DNA from: Algirhabdus cladophorae
Lineage (GTDB): Bacteria > Pseudomonadota > Alphaproteobacteria > Rhodobacterales > Rhodobacteraceae
NCBI RefSeq assembly: GCF_044772865.1
Contig: NZ_CP173029.1
Location: 2,232,001 to 2,296,000 of the forward strand
Length of the DNA: 64,000 nucleotides
Direction of reading: 5' to 3'
The translations under genes and the position numbers were made by a program. Position 1 is the stretch's first letter. Each line of letters begins with the position of its first letter. Positions 34,041-43,562 of the stretch are shown here, one piece after another. The notes below the pieces were generated by a model. It saw only the letters and a list, made by a program, of their open reading frames with translations, made no database searches and was not told the DNA's origin.

Positions 34041-36446
34041 ATGAAATCGCATTACCAGGCCGTTGTTATCGGGGGCGGCGTTGTGGGCACTTCAGTGTTG
34101 TATCATTTGGCAAAAATGGGCTGGACCGATGTCTGCTTGCTTGAACGCAGCGTTCTGACTGCCGGATCCAGCTGGCATGCTGCGGGCGGTTTTCATGCGT
34201 TGAATGCGGACCCTAATATTGCCAGCCTTCAGGCCTATACCATTGATTTGCTTGGCGAGATCGAAAAAGAATCCGGTCAATCCGTGGGGATGCATATGAC
34301 CGGCGGCATGACCCTTGCGGGCACACCAGACCGCTGGGAATGGTTACAATCGGCTTACCGCACGTTCCAGTCCATTGGCATCGATGACGTCCACCTGATC
34401 ACCCCTGAAGAAGCTGGCGAACTGTGTCCGATCATGTCAACGGAGGGGATAATTGGTGGAATGTGGGCCGACCGTGAGGGCTATGTTGATACCACTGGCA
34501 CCGTTCATGCCTACGCTGGTGCTGCGAGAAAACACGGCGCAGACGTGATCGAACACACACGCGTTCTGGAGTTGATCCAAACCAAGGGCGGCTGGGACGT
34601 GGTGACCGACAAGGGCACGGTCCACACCGAACATGTGGTCAACGCAGCCGGTCTTTGGGCCAAACAGGTGGGACGCATGGCAGGCATCGAATTGCCGGTC
34701 AGCCCGCTGAACCACCACTACCTGATCTCCGACACCATCCCCGAAGTCGAGGCACTGGATAAAGAAATGCCCTTGGTGGTCGATTTGGAGGGCTTTACCT
34801 ACATGCGCCAAGATCAAAACGGGCTGCTCCTTGGGATCTACGAAATTGACCATCAGCATTGGATGATGGACGGCGCGCCATGGGAATATGGGTTTGAACT
34901 GCAGCAAGAGGATCCAGACCGGATCGAAAAGGAACTCACCCTGGGCTTTGAGCGTTATCCAGCCTTGCAAGAGGTTGGTGTGAAAACATGGGTCAACGGC
35001 GCGTTTACCTTTGCGCCAGACGGCAATCCTTTGGTGGGCCCAGTGCGTGGAAAACCCGGTTACTGGTGTGCATGCGGTGTGATGGCCGGTTTTTTGCAAG
35101 GCGGTGGCGTGGGCAAATCCTTGGCCGAATGGATGATCCACGGTGAAACCGAGGCAGACGTCTATGGCATGGATGTGGCCCGTTTTGGTGACTACGCCGA
35201 GAACAAGCAATTCATCAAGGAAACCACGGGCCAATTCTACACCCGTCGCTTTGTGATGACCTATCCGAATGAACAATTGCCTGCGGGCCGTCCCTTGAAA
35301 ATGGCCCCAGCCTATGCAGATATGACCGCCGCAGGCTGTCGTTGGGGGGCCAGTGCGGGGTTGGAAGTGCCGCTGTATTTCGCCCCATCCGAGGGATTTG
35401 AGGAAACCCCATCTCTGAAACGCTCCAATGCTTTTGATATCGTGGCCGAGGAATGCAAAGCCGTGCGCGAAAACGTGGGCCTTTTGGATATCTCGGGCTT
35501 TTCACGGTTTGAGGTGTCTGGCTCCGGGGCGCGCGCGTGGCTTGACCGGACCATGGCCTGCACCTTGCCCAAACCGGGTCGCGCAAAACTGGCCCCGATG
35601 CTGTCACCGCAGGGCAAATTGAAGGGCGATCTGACGCTCTTTAACTGGGGGGATGGCACCTGGTGGATTATGGGCAGCTACTACCTGCGCAACTGGCATA
35701 TGCGGTGGTTCAGCGACCATATGGGAGAGGACGTTGTCCTGCACGATATCGCGGATGCGACGGTTGGGTTTTCCCTGTCCGGCCCGAACAGTCTCAAGGT
35801 TCTCGAAGCGGCAACAGACGGGCCCATTGCAGATCTGAAATTCATGGGATGCGGCAGCTTTGACATTGGGCTGATCCGCGCCAAAGTGGGGCGACTGTCC
35901 GTCGCGGGTGAACTAGGCTACGAGATCCACTGCAAAGCCGCGGAACATATTGCCCTGCGCAAGACCTTGATTGCGGCGGGTGCTGAATTTGGTTTGCGCG
36001 AAGTTGGGTTTAACGCACTTCTCAGCCTGCGCCTTGAGAAAAGTTTTGGCATTTGGTCCGCTGAATTCACCCAAGGCTATACCGCTGCACAAACCGGCAT
36101 GGATCGCTGGATCGACTGGGACAAAGACTTTACCGGTAAGGCTGCGGCCATGGCCGAACGCGATGGCAACGGCCCTGCGCAAAAGATCGTAACCCTTGAA
36201 ATTGATGCGACTGATGCGGATGCCACAGGTTTCGAGCCGATCTGGGCCGACGGTGTCGTCGTCGGCTTTGTCACGTCAGGCGGGTATGGTCACACCGTTG
36301 GCAAATCCATGGCGATGGCCATGATAAACCAAGAACACTGCGACCTTGGCACCGAATTAACGGTGCATATTGTCGGGGTGGAACGCAACGCGCGGGTGAT
36401 CGCGCCCTCCCCCTATGATCCCTCTGGCACAGCGATGCGGGGTTAG
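34041..36446 (+). CDS. Dimethylglycine/sarcosine dehydrogenase-like flavoprotein with GcvT domain
   Basis: An 801-residue two-part enzyme. Residues 1-370 are a DAO-type FAD domain (VVIGGGVVGTSVLYHLAKMG; SSWHAAGGFHALNADPNIASLQ, whose SxWHAAG segment carries the His that binds FAD covalently in this family). An FAO_M linker follows (NEQLPAGRPLKMAPAY). Residues about 435-800 are a GcvT-like aminomethyltransferase fold (RFEVSGSGARAWLDRTMAC, LSGPNSLKVLEA, GELGYEIHCKAAEH, RLEKSFGIWSAEFTQ) that would pass the oxidised methyl group to tetrahydrofolate. ATG 34041 with AGGGGA upstream is chosen over an opening at 33954. It heads an operon with MttB-like and sarcosine oxidase genes, consistent with stepwise N-demethylation. 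Confidence 0.88.
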   Translation: MKSHYQAVVIGGGVVGTSVLYHLAKMGWTDVCLLERSVLTAGSSWHAAGGFHALNADPNIASLQAYTIDLLGEIEKESGQSVGMHMTGGMTLAGTPDRWEWLQSAYRTFQSIGIDDVHLITPEEAGELCPIMSTEGIIGGMWADREGYVDTTGTVHAYAGAARKHGADVIEHTRVLELIQTKGGWDVVTDKGTVHTEHVVNAAGLWAKQVGRMAGIELPVSPLNHHYLISDTIPEVEALDKEMPLVVDLEGFTYMRQDQNGLLLGIYEIDHQHWMMDGAPWEYGFELQQEDPDRIEKELTLGFERYPALQEVGVKTWVNGAFTFAPDGNPLVGPVRGKPGYWCACGVMAGFLQGGGVGKSLAEWMIHGETEADVYGMDVARFGDYAENKQFIKETTGQFYTRRFVMTYPNEQLPAGRPLKMAPAYADMTAAGCRWGASAGLEVPLYFAPSEGFEETPSLKRSNAFDIVAEECKAVRENVGLLDISGFSRFEVSGSGARAWLDRTMACTLPKPGRAKLAPMLSPQGKLKGDLTLFNWGDGTWWIMGSYYLRNWHMRWFSDHMGEDVVLHDIADATVGFSLSGPNSLKVLEAATDGPIADLKFMGCGSFDIGLIRAKVGRLSVAGELGYEIHCKAAEHIALRKTLIAAGAEFGLREVGFNALLSLRLEKSFGIWSAEFTQGYTAAQTGMDRWIDWDKDFTGKAAAMAERDGNGPAQKIVTLEIDATDADATGFEPIWADGVVVGFVTSGGYGHTVGKSMAMAMINQEHCDLGTELTVHIVGVERNARVIAPSPYDPSGTAMRG

Positions 36447-36450
36447 GGGT

Positions 36451-37998
36451 TTGACCACAGAAACCTCGCCCCCCCGATCCCGCCGAACGGGCAGACGTGC
36501 GCAGTCCGGACCTCCGCCCTCCAAGCGTCAGGTCAACTACCACAACCTGCGCAACCCGTTTCCAACCATGGACGTGGTTTCAGCCGATCAAGTGGCGGCA
36601 ATGCACGATACGGCGCTGAAGACACTACAGGACTTGGGCATCAAAGTCCTGCTGCCAGACGCCATTGAAATCTATCGCTCCGCCGGGGCGCGCGTTGTTG
36701 GCGATATGGTCTATATCGGGCGCGACATGGTGGAGGCGGCCCTTACGACCGCGCCTAAATCCATCCTTGGCAAAGCTGGCCACGCAGAAAAAGACCTGAC
36801 TTTTGAACTGGGACGGATGATTTTTCAACCGGGTGCAGGGGCGCCTCATGCTACAGATTTGGTACGGGGTCGCCGCCCCGGATCGGCTGTTGACTATGAG
36901 GAGTATACAAAAATTAACCAGCACTTTGATGTGCTGCAAATGCTGTCTCCTTCAGTCGAACCCCAAGATGTCGCAACCCAAGTAAGGCACTATTTTACCG
37001 CGGAAAAACAACTAACGCTGTCAGATAAGTTTCCTTTCGTGTTCTCGCGCGGCACGCCCCAAGTCATGGATTGTTTTGAGATGATCCAACAGTTTCGCGG
37101 GGCGTCAGATGCAGATTTTGCGGCCAATCCCTATTGCTACACGATCATCAATACCAACAGCCCGCGCACACTCGATATTCCGATGGCACGGGGGCTGATA
37201 GACTTTGCCAAACACGGACAAATGTCGATTGTGACGCCGTTTACGCTGATGGGGGCCATGGCACCAATCACCGTGGCGGGCGCGATCACCCTTAGCCATG
37301 CCGAAGCATTGGCAGCAATCACATTAACCCAATTGGTGCGCCCCGGTGCGCCTATTTGTTATGGGACATTTACCTCGAACGTCGACATGAAATCCGGCGC
37401 GCCGGCCTTTGGCACGCCTGCGCACTTCCAAGCCTCACTCGCCGCCGGTCAACTCGCGCGGTTTATAGGATTGCCATGGCGCAGTGCTGCGGGATCGGCT
37501 TCAAACACAAATGACGTCCAAGCAGCCAACGAAAACCAAATGGGGCTTTGGGGATGCTTGATGGCTGGAGCCACTGTGATCATCCATTCTGCGGGCTGGT
37601 TGGAGGGCGGCCTGTCGGTCTCTTATGAAAAGATCATCACCGACGTCGAAGTCCTTAATATGGTCGCGGAACTTTGCGCTGGGACACAAGCAGGCGCAGA
37701 CGAGATTGGCTATGACAGCGCTCTGTCGCACGTGGATCCCAGCGGACATTTTTTTGCCTGCCCGCAAACCATGGACCGCTACAACACCGAGTTTTACGAA
37801 CCCATCGTGCACGATTACGCCAACTTTGGCACATGGACCGACCGCGGTGCCAAAGATGCCACCACTCGTGCTACAGAGGTGTGGCAGGAAATCGTAAGAC
37901 GCGAGCCTCAGATCAATATCGATGGGGACAGGCTTAACGCGCTGAAAAATTACATCGCCAAACGCACCCAAGAGGGCGGCGCGCCGCCAGAAAGTTAA
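36451..37998 (+). CDS. MttB-family (non-pyrrolysine) methyltransferase
   Basis: About 515 residues of the trimethylamine methyltransferase family (COG5598). Family stretches include LRNPFPTMDVVSADQVAAMHDTALKTLQDLGIKVLL, AGAPHATDLVRGRRPGS, NSPRTLDIPMARGLIDFAKHGQM and GLWGCLMAGATVIIHSAGWLEGGLSVSYEKIITD. The frame is uninterrupted, so no amber-encoded pyrrolysine is used; non-Pyl members such as glycine betaine methyltransferase MtgB transfer methyl groups to a corrinoid protein. No corrinoid protein gene is nearby. The start is unclear: TTG 36451 gives an N-terminus (MTTETSPPRSRRTGRR) like that of relatives, while ATG 36415 would overlap the previous gene by 32 bases. Likely substrate: a quaternary amine. 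Confidence 0.85.
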   Translation: MTTETSPPRSRRTGRRAQSGPPPSKRQVNYHNLRNPFPTMDVVSADQVAAMHDTALKTLQDLGIKVLLPDAIEIYRSAGARVVGDMVYIGRDMVEAALTTAPKSILGKAGHAEKDLTFELGRMIFQPGAGAPHATDLVRGRRPGSAVDYEEYTKINQHFDVLQMLSPSVEPQDVATQVRHYFTAEKQLTLSDKFPFVFSRGTPQVMDCFEMIQQFRGASDADFAANPYCYTIINTNSPRTLDIPMARGLIDFAKHGQMSIVTPFTLMGAMAPITVAGAITLSHAEALAAITLTQLVRPGAPICYGTFTSNVDMKSGAPAFGTPAHFQASLAAGQLARFIGLPWRSAAGSASNTNDVQAANENQMGLWGCLMAGATVIIHSAGWLEGGLSVSYEKIITDVEVLNMVAELCAGTQAGADEIGYDSALSHVDPSGHFFACPQTMDRYNTEFYEPIVHDYANFGTWTDRGAKDATTRATEVWQEIVRREPQINIDGDRLNALKNYIAKRTQEGGAPPES

Positions 37999-38002
37999 CG
38001 CC

Positions 38003-38674
38003 ATGGTCGTCCGATCTTCGCCTATATTGCACCGTGATGATCCGCAAAAGGATCCTTTGGTGGGTCACGTCAAAGTCACCCGGTCAGACTGGTTGAACAT
38101 GGCGCGCGACGTGTTGGTGACCGAAGGCGTGGGCGAGGTCAAAATCCTGGGGCTTGCCAATCGCATGGGCGTGTCACGATCCAGTTTTTATTGGTATTTC
38201 AAGGACCGAGCAGATTTGCAAACGGCCCTTTTGGACGAATGGGAGGATCGCAATTCAGCGCAGATTATCGCCCATTGTCAGATGCCGTCGCACAATATCA
38301 CCCATGCAGTGTGCAACTTTTTCCGTTGCTTTGTGGATCCTGCCAAGTTCGATCAGGGCCTTGATTTTGCCGTGCGCGAATGGTCCCGCAGGGACCCTGC
38401 TATCCGGGCGCGTTTGGATCAAGCCGACACAAACCGGATTGCTGCGTTGACGGCGGCCTTTGCCGCGCACGGCTACCAAACAGCCGAGGCCGACGCCCGC
38501 GCGCGGATCCTCTATTTTATGCAGTTGGGTTATCACGCTCTGGAAATTCACGAAGACATGGACACACGCATGTCCCGGCTTGCGCCTTATATCTTGGGCT
38601 TTACGGGGCGCCCGGCCGAGTCCGTAGCCTTGCAGGATTTTTTGGCCTTTGTTGCTGATTTGGAGCCACGGTAA
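38003..38674 (+). CDS. TetR family regulator inside the methylamine operon
   Basis: A 223-residue TetR-type regulator. The helix-turn-helix is LNMARDVLVTEGVGEVKILGLANRMGVSRSSFYWYFKDRADLQTALLDEWEDR. The C-terminal domain is helical and ends GFTGRPAESVALQDFLAFVADLEPR, a composition common among regulators of betaine and choline catabolism in rhodobacters. It starts 4 bases after the MttB-like gene, and its stop overlaps the soxB ATG (TAATG), so it is co-transcribed with the genes it presumably controls. The start ATG at 38003 is the most upstream; a shorter protein from MARDVL would lose part of the first helix and is unlikely. Confidence 0.85.
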   Translation: MVVRSSPILHRDDPQKDPLVGHVKVTRSDWLNMARDVLVTEGVGEVKILGLANRMGVSRSSFYWYFKDRADLQTALLDEWEDRNSAQIIAHCQMPSHNITHAVCNFFRCFVDPAKFDQGLDFAVREWSRRDPAIRARLDQADTNRIAALTAAFAAHGYQTAEADARARILYFMQLGYHALEIHEDMDTRMSRLAPYILGFTGRPAESVALQDFLAFVADLEPR

Positions 38675-39924
38675 TGCAAAAGTACTCGGCCTTTGCATTG
38701 GCCCGCAATGCGTTGACACAGCACAAAAACTGGCAACCAGCATGGCGCAAAGCTACGGCCAAAGACGGCTATGACGCAGTTATAATCGGTGGCGGCGGCC
38801 ACGGATTGGCAACGGCCTATTATCTGGCGAAAAACCACGGCATGACCCACGTGGCCGTGTTAGAAAAGGGCTGGATTGGTGGCGGTAATACGGGCCGCAA
38901 TACAACAGCCGTGCGGTCGAATTACTTTTACCCCGAAAGTGTGGCCCTCTATGATCTGTCGCTGCGTCTTTATGAAGGGCTCTCCAAAGAGCTGAATTAT
39001 AACGTTATGCTGTCCCAGCGCGGCATGTTGATCGCTGCGCACACCCCTATGCAGATGGAGATCTGCAATAGGATCGCAAATGCGATGCAGCTTAATGGGG
39101 TCGACGGCAAACTGATGAGTGCCGCAGAGGCTGAAAAACGCGTGCCTTTGATTAACAAGAATGCGGGCGCCCGCTACAAATGCATGGGGGGTATCTGGCA
39201 AGGGCGCGCCGGCGTTGCGCGCCATGACGCTGTGGCTTGGGGCTATGCGCGTGCAGCCAGCGCACTGGGCATCGACATAATCGAAAACTGTGAAGTCAGC
39301 GAGATTTTGACCCAAGGCGGCGCTGTGACTGGCGTCAAAACCAATCGCGGAACGATCAAGACCAACCGACTGGGAATTGCGGCAGCTGGCGCTACACCAG
39401 GTTTGATCCAAATGGTCGGGGGTGATTTACCGATCCACAATTATGCCTTGCAGGCCTTTGTATCTGAGCCGGTAAAACCCTGCCTTGATACAGTGCTGCT
39501 CTATCTGGGGACCGGCACTTATGTCAGTCAGTCTGACAAAGGCGAGTTGGTGATCGGTGGGGGCCTAGACCGTGTGCCGACCCATGGTCAAAAAGGTAAT
39601 TTGCCTGCGCAGGAGACAGTTCTGTCGGGGTTGTTGGAAATGTTTCCCGCCTTTGGTCAACTTAAGCTGCTGCGCCAATGGGCCGGAGTTGTGGATGTGG
39701 TGCCCGACAGCTCGCCTGTGATTGGACCGGTTGGGCCAGAGGGGTTGTTTGTGAATTGCGGCTGGGGCACCGGCGGGTTCAAGGCGATCCCAGCTGGGGG
39801 ATATCTGCTGGCTCATCTTCTGGCCACGGGCCGCCACCACACGATCAGCCGTCCGTTTGATTTAGATCGGTTCACCACGGGGCGTTTGATCGATGAGGCC
39901 GCTGGTTCCGGCATCGCGCATTAG
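38674..39924 (+). CDS. soxB: Sarcosine oxidase beta subunit
   Basis: A 416-residue DAO-type flavoprotein, the catalytic FAD/FMN-bearing subunit of heterotetrameric sarcosine oxidase. It opens MQKYSAFALARNALTQHKNWQPAWRKATAKDGYDAVIIGGGGHGLATAYYL, diagnostic for SoxB, followed by GWIGGGNTGRNTTAVRSNY and the C-terminal NCGWGTGGFKAIPAGG flavin contact. It oxidises the N-methyl of sarcosine to give glycine, passing the one-carbon unit to tetrahydrofolate via SoxA. Gene order soxB-soxD-soxA-soxG is the usual one. The ATG shares a base with the TetR stop. Confidence 0.95.
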   Translation: MQKYSAFALARNALTQHKNWQPAWRKATAKDGYDAVIIGGGGHGLATAYYLAKNHGMTHVAVLEKGWIGGGNTGRNTTAVRSNYFYPESVALYDLSLRLYEGLSKELNYNVMLSQRGMLIAAHTPMQMEICNRIANAMQLNGVDGKLMSAAEAEKRVPLINKNAGARYKCMGGIWQGRAGVARHDAVAWGYARAASALGIDIIENCEVSEILTQGGAVTGVKTNRGTIKTNRLGIAAAGATPGLIQMVGGDLPIHNYALQAFVSEPVKPCLDTVLLYLGTGTYVSQSDKGELVIGGGLDRVPTHGQKGNLPAQETVLSGLLEMFPAFGQLKLLRQWAGVVDVVPDSSPVIGPVGPEGLFVNCGWGTGGFKAIPAGGYLLAHLLATGRHHTISRPFDLDRFTTGRLIDEAAGSGIAH

Positions 39925-39939
39925 ACAAAGGTAGATAAC

Positions 39940-40206
39940 ATGCAACAGTTCCCCTGCCCCTTTTGCGGCCCGCGTAACGAGACCGAGTTTCACTTTGTCG
40001 TCGAAGCCGGCCATTCACGCCCTGAACCCGCAGATCAGGTCAGCGATGCGGAATGGGCCGAGTACCTGTACCTTTTTAAAGCACCTAAAGGAGCCGCATC
40101 CGAAGTTTGGGTGCATCTGACCTGTCGCGAATATTTCATCATGCAGCGAGATACCCAGACGCGTGCAGTACTGGGTGTTCAAACCCTTCCGGGGGCAGAT
40201 CTGTGA
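39940..40206 (+). CDS. soxD: Sarcosine oxidase delta subunit
   Basis: An 88-residue zinc-binding subunit. The N-terminus FPCPFCGPRNETEFHFVVEAGHSRP supplies the C-x-x-C and His ligands, with a further Cys/His contribution from VHLTCREYFIMQRDTQT. Size and motif order match SoxD. It overlaps the GTG start of soxA by 4 bases. Confidence 0.93.
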   Translation: MQQFPCPFCGPRNETEFHFVVEAGHSRPEPADQVSDAEWAEYLYLFKAPKGAASEVWVHLTCREYFIMQRDTQTRAVLGVQTLPGADL

Positions 40207-43040
40207 CCGGATGGCGCCATGATCATTTGGGGACGCAAATTGATCGGTCCAAACCGGTGTCCTTTACCTTTGACGGGCGCGCTTTGCGTGGACTTGAAGG
40301 GGACACACTGGCATCCGCTCTGACCGCAGCTGGCGTCCGCATCCTTGGGCGCAGTTTCAAATACCACCGGCCCCGCGGGCTGTGGGGGCTTGGCGCAGAC
40401 GAACCGAATGCGCTGTTTGACATCAAACACAATGGCAAACACATGCCCAACCAAAGGGCCACCACAACACTATTGCAAGACGGCATGGTTCTGTCCTCTG
40501 TCAACGCGAAACCAAACGCCGCTAGGGACCGCTTTGGCCTGATGGATAAGCTGCATCGCTTTTTGCCCGCAGGCTTTTATTATAAGACCTTTATGGCCTT
40601 TGGTTGGATGCGTTACGAACCGATGATCCGCAAGATGGCTGGACTTGGCGCAATCGACAAAACGTATGCGCCCCCGGCTGACGTGGTATCCAAGAACCTT
40701 GCCTGTGACGTTTTGATTGTGGGCGCGGGGCCTGCGGGTCTGGCCGCAGCACGGGCTGCCACTCAGGCCGGGCGCTGTGTTTGGCTGTTGGACGAGGGCC
40801 CTGCTCTGGGTGGTAGTTTGCAAAGGCGCGGTGGACAGATCAACGACGCCCCATGGCAGGACTTTGCCGCCGAAACCCATGAGGCCGTTTTGGCAAACGG
40901 TGGGAAAGTCTTTCTCAACACGACACTCTGGGGCGTTTTCGATCACGGGCTTTACGCCGCTTGGCTGCGCGGTCCCGATGGCAAGGATGAGCATTTGCGC
41001 ATTCGGGCCAAAGACATCGTGACAGCCACCGGCGCGATTGAACGGCCACTTTGGTTTGCCAATAATGATCTGCCCGGTGTTATGTCCGTCGAAGCGGCTC
41101 TTGCGTTGTTGACCCAGTATGGCGTCGTCGCTGGTCGGAAAATTGTCTTGGCGACAGCCAATGATGCAAGCTACGGCGCAGCCCATACTTTGGCAAAGGC
41201 CGGTGCGGACATAACCATATTGGATCAACGCACCAAAGCCCCTCAAGCGGGTGGAATACCCCAGATAAAAGGCGCTGTTTTGTCCGCGGCAAAAGGGACG
41301 AAAACAGTCACAGCCGCCATCGTGAATGGCCGCCAGATTGCCTGCGATACGATCCTGTGTTCCGGCGGATACACACCAACGGTACATCTATGGTGCCAGT
41401 CTGGTGGAAAGCTGGATTGGAACGCAGGGCTGGATGCGTTGATCCCCCGCTCAGGCACCAGTGCTGTAAAACCTGCGGGCGCCGCTGCGGGGCAATTTGG
41501 GTTACAAAAGGCGCTGACCAGTGGGCACGCCGTTTTTGCCAATGATCCTGCACCAACGACCGACGCACCAGAGCAAACCGCGCAAGCCCCGGTTCGGCCT
41601 GATCCCAACCTGCCCGGTCGTCAGTGGATCGACCTGCAAAACGACGTAACGCTCAAAGACGTAGGATTGGCCGCGCGCGAGGGCTTTACCTCTGTCGAAC
41701 ACCTCAAGCGTTACACCACCCTTGGCATGGCAAACGATCAAGGCCGCACCTCGAACTTTGCCGGATTGGCTGCGATGGCTGCAATCACTGGCAAAAGCAT
41801 ACCGGACACAGGTACAACCACCTATCGCCCACCCTTTGAACCGGTGCCCCTTAGGGTGATCGCAGGGCGTCGACGCGGCGCGTTGTTCAACCCGCTAAAA
41901 CGATTGCCTCTTGAGGATTTTCATTGCCAAAACGAGGCCCGGTTTCGTGAATACGGCGGGTGGCTGCGCCCAAGCGTCTATGGGAGCGCCCCCGAAATCG
42001 GCACCGCCCAAGCCGAGGCTTTGATCGCGCGTACCACTGCAGGCGTGTTTGATGCCTCCCCCTTGGGCAAGCTAGAGGTGCTGGGGCCTGCTGCAGCAGA
42101 ACTGCTGGACTTCACAGGGTACATGCGGATGTCGACGCTCAAACCCGGACGAGCACGCTACGGGTTTATGTTGCAGGAATCCGGCATTATTTATGATGAT
42201 GGCGTCGTTCTGCGGCTGGCCGAGGATCATTTTATTGTATCGGCCTCTTCAAGTCATGTGGACGGGGTACGATTGAGACTGGAAGACGCGCGGCAGGATC
42301 GAATAGGCCATGGCCGTGTTGTCATCAATGATGTCACGCAGGGCCTCGTCACGTTAACGGTCACAGGCCCGCGCGCCTTGGACGTGTTGACCCATGCAGG
42401 GATCGAATGCCCCACCCTGCCCCAAATGGGCGTGATCGACGTCACCCACCAAGGGCAGCCTTTAAGGATTGCGCGGGTTAGTTTTACCGGTGATCGCAGT
42501 TTTGAACTTAGTGTCCCGGCCCGTCACGGTGCGGCTTTGGCAAATCAACTGACCCAAGCGGTTGCCGCTTATGAGGGTCAATGGATTGGACTGGAGGCCG
42601 TGATGATTTTGCGGGCTGAAAAGGGCTACATCCTTGTGGGTAAAGACACCGATGGCAACACCATGCCCCATGATCTGGGCTGGTCCGGCCCCATGCTAAA
42701 ACGCCAAGACGAATTTCTGGGCAAACGCGCGTTGTTTTCCAGCGAAGGGCAGTCTGACGCCAGACGCCAGTTTGTCGGGCTGCAGGTGCCAAAGGGTGCC
42801 CCGCCACTGGTTGTTGGCAGTCACCTGATCCCCACAACCGGCGAGAGGCGGTCGCTAGGGTTCGTCACATCCAGTCACGACAGCCCCACCCTTGGGCGGC
42901 CCATCGCGCTGGCTATGGTAGAGCGCGGGCACCGTCTGTACGGCACACACATCAACGCGTTTAATGACGGGCAAGTGCGCCCGGTGACAGTCGCACACGC
43001 CTGCGCCTTTGATCCAAAGGGGGAGCGTCTTGATGGATGA
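40203..43040 (+). CDS. soxA: Sarcosine oxidase alpha subunit
   Basis: A 945-residue multidomain subunit. Residues 15-110 are a 2Fe-2S-like N-terminal fold (VSFTFDGRALRGLEGDTLASALTAAGVRILGRSFKYHRPRG). From about 165 an NAD-binding domain follows (VLIVGAGPAGLAAARAATQAGR; later VATGAIERPLWFANNDLPGVM). From about 550 a GcvT-like folate-binding domain runs to the end (FREYGGWLRPSVYG, YGFMLQESGIIYDDGV, AEKGYILVGKDTDGNTMPHDLGW). It accepts reducing equivalents and the one-carbon unit in the enzyme complex. The start is taken as GTG 40203, which overlaps the soxD stop codon; the frame upstream to 40107 lies in soxD. Confidence 0.94.
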   Translation: MTGWRHDHLGTQIDRSKPVSFTFDGRALRGLEGDTLASALTAAGVRILGRSFKYHRPRGLWGLGADEPNALFDIKHNGKHMPNQRATTTLLQDGMVLSSVNAKPNAARDRFGLMDKLHRFLPAGFYYKTFMAFGWMRYEPMIRKMAGLGAIDKTYAPPADVVSKNLACDVLIVGAGPAGLAAARAATQAGRCVWLLDEGPALGGSLQRRGGQINDAPWQDFAAETHEAVLANGGKVFLNTTLWGVFDHGLYAAWLRGPDGKDEHLRIRAKDIVTATGAIERPLWFANNDLPGVMSVEAALALLTQYGVVAGRKIVLATANDASYGAAHTLAKAGADITILDQRTKAPQAGGIPQIKGAVLSAAKGTKTVTAAIVNGRQIACDTILCSGGYTPTVHLWCQSGGKLDWNAGLDALIPRSGTSAVKPAGAAAGQFGLQKALTSGHAVFANDPAPTTDAPEQTAQAPVRPDPNLPGRQWIDLQNDVTLKDVGLAAREGFTSVEHLKRYTTLGMANDQGRTSNFAGLAAMAAITGKSIPDTGTTTYRPPFEPVPLRVIAGRRRGALFNPLKRLPLEDFHCQNEARFREYGGWLRPSVYGSAPEIGTAQAEALIARTTAGVFDASPLGKLEVLGPAAAELLDFTGYMRMSTLKPGRARYGFMLQESGIIYDDGVVLRLAEDHFIVSASSSHVDGVRLRLEDARQDRIGHGRVVINDVTQGLVTLTVTGPRALDVLTHAGIECPTLPQMGVIDVTHQGQPLRIARVSFTGDRSFELSVPARHGAALANQLTQAVAAYEGQWIGLEAVMILRAEKGYILVGKDTDGNTMPHDLGWSGPMLKRQDEFLGKRALFSSEGQSDARRQFVGLQVPKGAPPLVVGSHLIPTTGERRSLGFVTSSHDSPTLGRPIALAMVERGHRLYGTHINAFNDGQVRPVTVAHACAFDPKGERLDG

Positions 43041-43542
43041 GCGCGTTTGGACTGATCGCCCCCTTGCAAAAGGCGCAACGATTGAACACGATGGGGCCAG
43101 CCTAAGGATGATGGAAATCCCAGCCGCTTATCTAATCAGCGGGGATCTTGACGCCGCTCTCAACCAGTTTTGCAGCGGTGTCCCATGTATCGGCCTGCTA
43201 GAGGACGGCCCAGAGCAAGGACCATATGCCATCAGGATCGGTCGCCACAATGTGCTGTTGATCGCCGACCGCCAGCTAGACCACCCTCTGGGTTGGGACA
43301 CGCGCGGATTTGGCGTCAGCGACGCTAAGGACGTTTATGTGATGTTCACCCTAACAGGTGAGCGGGCAAATGACATTTTGGCCGAAGGCGGTGTAATGGT
43401 TCCTCATGATCCGTGCCCCTCTGCGGCCACACAGTTTGCAGGGATAGAGGCTTTGATCACGCGACAAGGTCGACAAGTGCGGATTGCCATACCACGGGCC
43501 ATGCAAACCTATGTAACCAGTTTTCTAACCCATGCGCTTTGA
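43033..43542 (+). CDS. soxG: Sarcosine oxidase gamma subunit
   Basis: A 169-residue subunit, the least conserved of the four. It begins MDERVWTDRPLAKGATIEHDGASLRMMEIPAAYLISGDLDAALNQF and has the GcvT-like core PYAIRIGRHNVLLIADRQLDH, then FTLTGERANDILAEGG and IEALITRQGRQVRIAIPRAMQTYVTSFL, as in SoxG. ATG 43033 overlaps the end of soxA by 8 bases; a start at 43009 would be inside soxA and is rejected. It ends the operon, 20 bases from a convergent LysR gene. Confidence 0.88.
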   Translation: MDERVWTDRPLAKGATIEHDGASLRMMEIPAAYLISGDLDAALNQFCSGVPCIGLLEDGPEQGPYAIRIGRHNVLLIADRQLDHPLGWDTRGFGVSDAKDVYVMFTLTGERANDILAEGGVMVPHDPCPSAATQFAGIEALITRQGRQVRIAIPRAMQTYVTSFLTHAL

Positions 43543-43562
43543 TGGCGTCGTAACACTTTGAT

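Noticed and set aside
36451..37998. Pyrrolysine-containing trimethylamine methyltransferase
   Set aside because: The frame is full length without an in-frame amber codon, so this is the non-pyrrolysine branch of the family.
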